Source: JAUIAI01 sp049680625 (GTDB taxonomy: Bacteria; Pseudomonadota; Gammaproteobacteria; Burkholderiales; Burkholderiaceae_E). From it: DNA of 8,473 nt. The stretch spans positions 1 through 8,473 of the forward strand of contig JBAUID010000161.1 of the NCBI GenBank assembly GCA_049680625.1, in the 5' to 3' direction. A model generated the notes under the pieces. The model did no database searches. It had not been told where the DNA came from and worked only from the letters and a program-made list of their open reading frames with translations. The position numbers were made by a program, and so were the translations under genes. This document shows positions 5,409 to 8,473 of the stretch, in pieces. Within the stretch, counting starts at the first letter, position 1; the number at the start of each line of letters is the position of its first letter.

Positions 5409-7214
5409 TTACTTTTTTCGGCGCTGTGCCGGTAAGTCCGTACAGACTCCTTCGAAGACTTCAGCAGCCAGGCCAATTGACTCACCCAGGGTCGGGTGAG
5501 CATGAATCGTCTTGCCAATGTCGGTGGGATCAGCCCCCATCTCGATGGCCAGGCCTATTTCTCCGATCATGTCCCCGGCATGGGTACCGACGATACCGCC
5601 GCCAACAATCCGATGCGTCTCGTCGTCAAAAATCAGCTTGGTGAAGCCCTCATCACGACCGTTGGCAATCGCCCGGCCTGAAGCCGCCCATGGGAACACC
5701 GACTTACCGACTTTCATGCCGCTGGCTTTCGCCTGCTCCTCAGTGACACCGACCCAGGCAATTTCCGGATCGGTGTAGGCAACAGATGGAATCACCCGGG
5801 CATCAAAGAAGCGCTTTTCGCCCGCCGCAACCTCTGCCGCTACATGGGCCTCGTGTACAGCCTTATGAGCCAGCATCGGCTGCCCGACAATGTCGCCAAT
5901 GGCAAAAATGTGCGCCTGATTAGTTCGCATCTGGTTATCAACCGGAATAAATCCACGTTCAGTAACCGAAACCCCGGCATTTTCGGCGCCAATTTTTGAA
6001 CCGTTGGGGCTGCGTCCAACCGCGCTGAGCACCAAGTCGTATATCTGTGGCCCGTCCGGTGCGTTGTCACCTTCGAATGTGACTTCAATACCTTTGGGGG
6101 TAGCCGTTGCGCCAACCGTCTTGGTTTTGAGCATCAGGTGATCAAAACGGTGGGCATTGAATTTTTGCCAGACCTTGACCAGATCACGATCGGCCCCGGG
6201 CATCAGGCCATCTAACATTTCCACAACATCAAGCCGGGCACCAAGCGTTGAATACACCGTGCCCATTTCGAGGCCAATAATGCCGCCACCAATAACCAAA
6301 AGGCGTTTGGGAACTTCAGTCAGCCGCAATGCGCCGGTTGAATCAACAATACGCTCATCATCTGGTAGAAACGGCAACTTCACCGATTGTGATCCGGCAG
6401 CGATAATGGCTTGCTTGAAACGAATAACTTGCTTCTGACCAGTTTGCTGCTGGCCGTCCCCTTCCGTAAGCATCACTTCGACATGATGCGGATCCAGAAA
6501 CCGGGCACTGCCACGTACTGTCTGAACCTTTCGGCCCTTGGCCATTCCCGCCAGCCCGCTGGTGAGCTTGCTAACAACCGCATCTTTGTGGGCACGCAAC
6601 CTGGATAAATCAATTGACGGTTCACCAAAGCTGATGCCGTGAGCAGCCATCGAACGTGCTTCGTCAATAACGGCTGCCGTATGCAAGAGCGCCTTGGACG
6701 GGATACAACCCACGTTCAGGCAAACCCCACCAAGGGTTGCGTAACGTTCTACCAGAACGGTTTGCATTCCCAGATCAGCCGCACGAAAGGCGGCTGAATA
6801 CCCCCCCGGGCCCGCACCGAGGACAAGCATATCCGTTTCTAAATCGGCTTTGATATCGGTGCGCGCCTGCACCGTCGGCGCGCGTGGCGCCGTGGGCTTT
6901 TCGGCAGCCTTCGACGCAACAGGTCGTTCAGGTGCTGGCGCCGGCGCCGGCGGCGCATCGGTTTGATCGGCTTCACTGACTGAAACCTTCAAAATCAACC
7001 CGCCCTCGGCCACGGTATCGCCAACCTTAACGATAATCTCAGCTACGGTGCCAGCAACCGGAGACGGGATTTCCATTGAGGCCTTGTCACTTTCTACCGT
7101 GATCAGACTTTGCTCAACGACAATCGCATCGCCGGGGCTAACTAAAACTTCGATCACTTCAACACCGTCGAAGTCGCCGATATCGGGTACCAGAACGTCG
7201 GTTATCGCAGCCAT
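5409..7214 (-). CDS. lpdA: Dihydrolipoyl dehydrogenase (E3) with N-terminal lipoyl domain
   Basis: This is the flavoprotein E3 of the pyruvate dehydrogenase complex. It reoxidises dihydrolipoyl groups on E2 and passes electrons through FAD to NAD+. At 601 residues it is over 100 longer than plain E3 because of a lipoyl domain (about 1-80, lipoyl lysine K44 in ESDKASME) and a Pro/Ala-rich linker (about 84-120). The E3 part has the FAD motif GAGPGG (133-138), the redox disulfide C165-LNVG-C170, an NAD-binding GGGIIGLE near 308-315, a second FAD contact IGD near 441 and the catalytic H573-PTLG-E578 dyad. All key residues are present. Lipoyl-E3 fusions are known in beta- and gammaproteobacteria. 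The ATG follows aceF by 11 bp with GGGAG overlapping the aceF stop. The linker is encoded by a GGCGCC-rich stretch (6937-6956). Confidence 0.97.
   Translation of the reverse strand: MAAITDVLVPDIGDFDGVEVIEVLVSPGDAIVVEQSLITVESDKASMEIPSPVAGTVAEIIVKVGDTVAEGGLILKVSVSEADQTDAPPAPAPAPERPVASKAAEKPTAPRAPTVQARTDIKADLETDMLVLGAGPGGYSAAFRAADLGMQTVLVERYATLGGVCLNVGCIPSKALLHTAAVIDEARSMAAHGISFGEPSIDLSRLRAHKDAVVSKLTSGLAGMAKGRKVQTVRGSARFLDPHHVEVMLTEGDGQQQTGQKQVIRFKQAIIAAGSQSVKLPFLPDDERIVDSTGALRLTEVPKRLLVIGGGIIGLEMGTVYSTLGARLDVVEMLDGLMPGADRDLVKVWQKFNAHRFDHLMLKTKTVGATATPKGIEVTFEGDNAPDGPQIYDLVLSAVGRSPNGSKIGAENAGVSVTERGFIPVDNQMRTNQAHIFAIGDIVGQPMLAHKAVHEAHVAAEVAAGEKRFFDARVIPSVAYTDPEIAWVGVTEEQAKASGMKVGKSVFPWAASGRAIANGRDEGFTKLIFDDETHRIVGGGIVGTHAGDMIGEIGLAIEMGADPTDIGKTIHAHPTLGESIGLAAEVFEGVCTDLPAQRRKK
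6937..6956. repeat. GC-rich GGCGCC simple repeat
   Basis: Two adjoining GGCGCC palindromes and a GGCGGCGC tail encode the alternating Ala-Pro linker of the dehydrogenase. It is a likely slippage hot spot, so linker length may vary among relatives. Confidence 0.6.
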
Positions 7215-7220
7215 ATCAAC

Positions 7221-7226
7221 ACTCCC
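7221..7226 (-). promoter_or_regulatory. Ribosome binding site of lpdA
   Basis: GGGAG on the minus strand, whose first G is the last base of the aceF stop codon TAG, lies seven bases before the ATG at 7214. It fixes the start codon and shows that lpdA is expressed from the aceF transcript. Confidence 0.7.
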
Positions 7227-8473
7227 TACAACATCGTGCGACGGAAGTCCGCCAGCACCTGGCCAAGATAGGCGTTAAAGCGTGCCGCGGCCGCCCCATC
7301 GATTACCCGGTGATCCCAGGACAATGACATTGGCAGCATCAGGCGGGGTACAAATTGTGAACCGTCCCAGACTGGTCGATGGGCCGCCCGACAAACGCCG
7401 AGGATGGCCACTTCAGGCGCATTGATGATCGGGGTGAAGTAAGTGCCACCAATACCGCCGAGGCTTGATATAGAAAACGTGCCACCCTGCATCTCATCGG
7501 GCTTTATTTTTCCCTCACGTGCCTTCCCTGCCAGCTCGCGCATTTCCTGGGCAATTTCGAGCACACCTTTCTGGTCGGCGTTTTTGATCACCGGAACCAC
7601 CAGCCCGTTCGGCGTATCAGCCGCCACACCGATGTTGTAGTACTGCTTCAGAACAATATTGTCACCGTCGAGCGAGGCATTGAACTCGGGAAAACGCTTC
7701 AATGCGGCGACGCAGGCTTTAACAATAAACGCCAGCATCGTCACTTTGGCGCCGGCTTTCTCGTTCTCTTTGTTCAGTAACACCCGGAATGCTTCGAGGT
7801 CTGTAATATCGGCATCATCGTTGTTCGTGACATGCGGAATCATGACCCAGTTTCGGTGCAGGTTTGCCGCTGACACTTTCTTGATTCGAGAAAGTTTTTG
7901 ACTTTGAACCGGGCCAAACTTGGCAAAATCCACCTTGGGCCAGGGGATAAGCCCAAGCCCGGCACCGTCATTGGCGGCCCCGGCGCTAACCGGAGACGAC
8001 GCCTGGCCACTCATCACCGATTTCACATGATTCGATACGTCGTCACGGACAATTCTCTGTTTCGGGCCGCTGCCGCGTACGGCATGCAAGTCGACCCCCA
8101 GTTCACGTGCAAACGCGCGCACCGATGGCGACGCGTGGGGCTTCGCTATGCGTGAAATATCCGTCGGATTGTGTGCAACCGGCGGGATGCGGCTAACCGG
8201 CGCACTAACGGGTGCAGCACTCGTCACTTCCGTCTGAACCGGCTTTGACGCCTGCTGTTCTGAGGCTGATGTTGTGTTTGCAAAAGCCACCTGTGCGGCC
8301 GGCGGCGCCGCAACAGCCACGCCTGAACCAGCGGAACCAACCGAATCGCCTGACACACTCATGCGAACCAGCGGCATCCCTTCTGAAACAGTTTGACCAA
8401 TGGTTACCAATACCTCCGCGACCGTGCCTGCGTGCGGCGACGGGATTTCCATCGACGCTTTGTCACTTTCCAC
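7226..8473 (-). CDS. aceF: Dihydrolipoamide acetyltransferase (E2), N-terminus outside the window
   Basis: E2 forms the core of the pyruvate dehydrogenase complex and transfers the acetyl group from its lipoyl arm to CoA. The visible 415 residues begin inside a lipoyl domain (VESDKASMEIPSP, lipoyl lysine at visible residue 5, domain to about 41). A flexible Ala/Pro/Val/Ser linker follows (42-112), then the peripheral subunit-binding domain (about 114-151, SPSVRAFARELGVDL to IVRDDV). The catalytic domain (about 185-415) has the active-site motif DHRVIDG with H388 and D392. The GTG at the very edge codes for the valine of the lipoyl motif and is not the start, so at least one half lipoyl domain, possibly more domains, lies beyond the window. 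lpdA follows directly, and aceE is expected upstream. No frameshift or missing catalytic residue is seen. Confidence 0.96.
   Translation of the reverse strand: MESDKASMEIPSPHAGTVAEVLVTIGQTVSEGMPLVRMSVSGDSVGSAGSGVAVAAPPAAQVAFANTTSASEQQASKPVQTEVTSAAPVSAPVSRIPPVAHNPTDISRIAKPHASPSVRAFARELGVDLHAVRGSGPKQRIVRDDVSNHVKSVMSGQASSPVSAGAANDGAGLGLIPWPKVDFAKFGPVQSQKLSRIKKVSAANLHRNWVMIPHVTNNDDADITDLEAFRVLLNKENEKAGAKVTMLAFIVKACVAALKRFPEFNASLDGDNIVLKQYYNIGVAADTPNGLVVPVIKNADQKGVLEIAQEMRELAGKAREGKIKPDEMQGGTFSISSLGGIGGTYFTPIINAPEVAILGVCRAAHRPVWDGSQFVPRLMLPMSLSWDHRVIDGAAAARFNAYLGQVLADFRRTML

Noticed and set aside
5840..6115. 91-codon minus-strand frame inside lpdA
   Set aside because: It lies wholly within the well-conserved dehydrogenase in another frame and shows no domain of its own.
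8471..8473. GTG at the window edge as the start of the E2 protein
   Set aside because: It codes for the valine in the middle of the conserved lipoyl motif, so the domain must begin outside the window.

Overview
The window looks like ordinary chromosomal DNA from a proteobacterium. A gamma- or betaproteobacterium is most likely, because an AceF-type E2 sits directly before a dihydrolipoyl dehydrogenase that carries its own N-terminal lipoyl domain, an arrangement known from those groups. The species cannot be named from the sequence alone. Every gene I can support lies on the minus strand, so transcription runs from the right end of the window to the left. I see no tRNA, rRNA, CRISPR array, insertion sequence or phage gene.

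Right part (8473 to 5409): the end of a pyruvate dehydrogenase operon. The E2 gene aceF is cut by the window edge, so its start and probably an aceE gene lie beyond it. lpdA follows 11 bp later behind a clear ribosome binding site. Together the products form the E2 core and the E3 subunit of the complex that makes acetyl-CoA from pyruvate. A GC-rich hairpin followed by an AT-rich hairpin lies just after lpdA and probably ends the transcript.

Middle (5257 to 3848): a single gene for a 469-residue protein with about ten membrane helices and a C-terminal soluble domain of about 150 residues. I do not recognise a named family. Its layout resembles GT-C type membrane glycosyltransferases. A 443-bp stretch without genes follows (3847 to 3405). 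It is AT-rich, full of small dyads built on TCGAA/GATTCG words, and holds a candidate promoter for the next operon.

Left part (3404 to 1): a tightly packed sugar-pathway operon. It runs wecB (UDP-GlcNAc 2-epimerase, GTG start), a DPM1-like family 2 glycosyltransferase (ATGA overlap), an FAD-dependent amine-oxidase-like protein (11-bp overlap), then the first 39 codons of another gene (2-bp gap). The genes suggest that UDP-ManNAc is made, and that a glycosyltransferase and a flavoprotein of unknown substrate act in the same surface-glycan or lipid-carrier pathway. The unnamed membrane protein may be the acceptor-side enzyme, but that link is inference. The flavoprotein and the membrane protein are the least understood parts of the window. 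Two A-runs in slippery codon phase inside coding regions are the most unusual small-scale signals.
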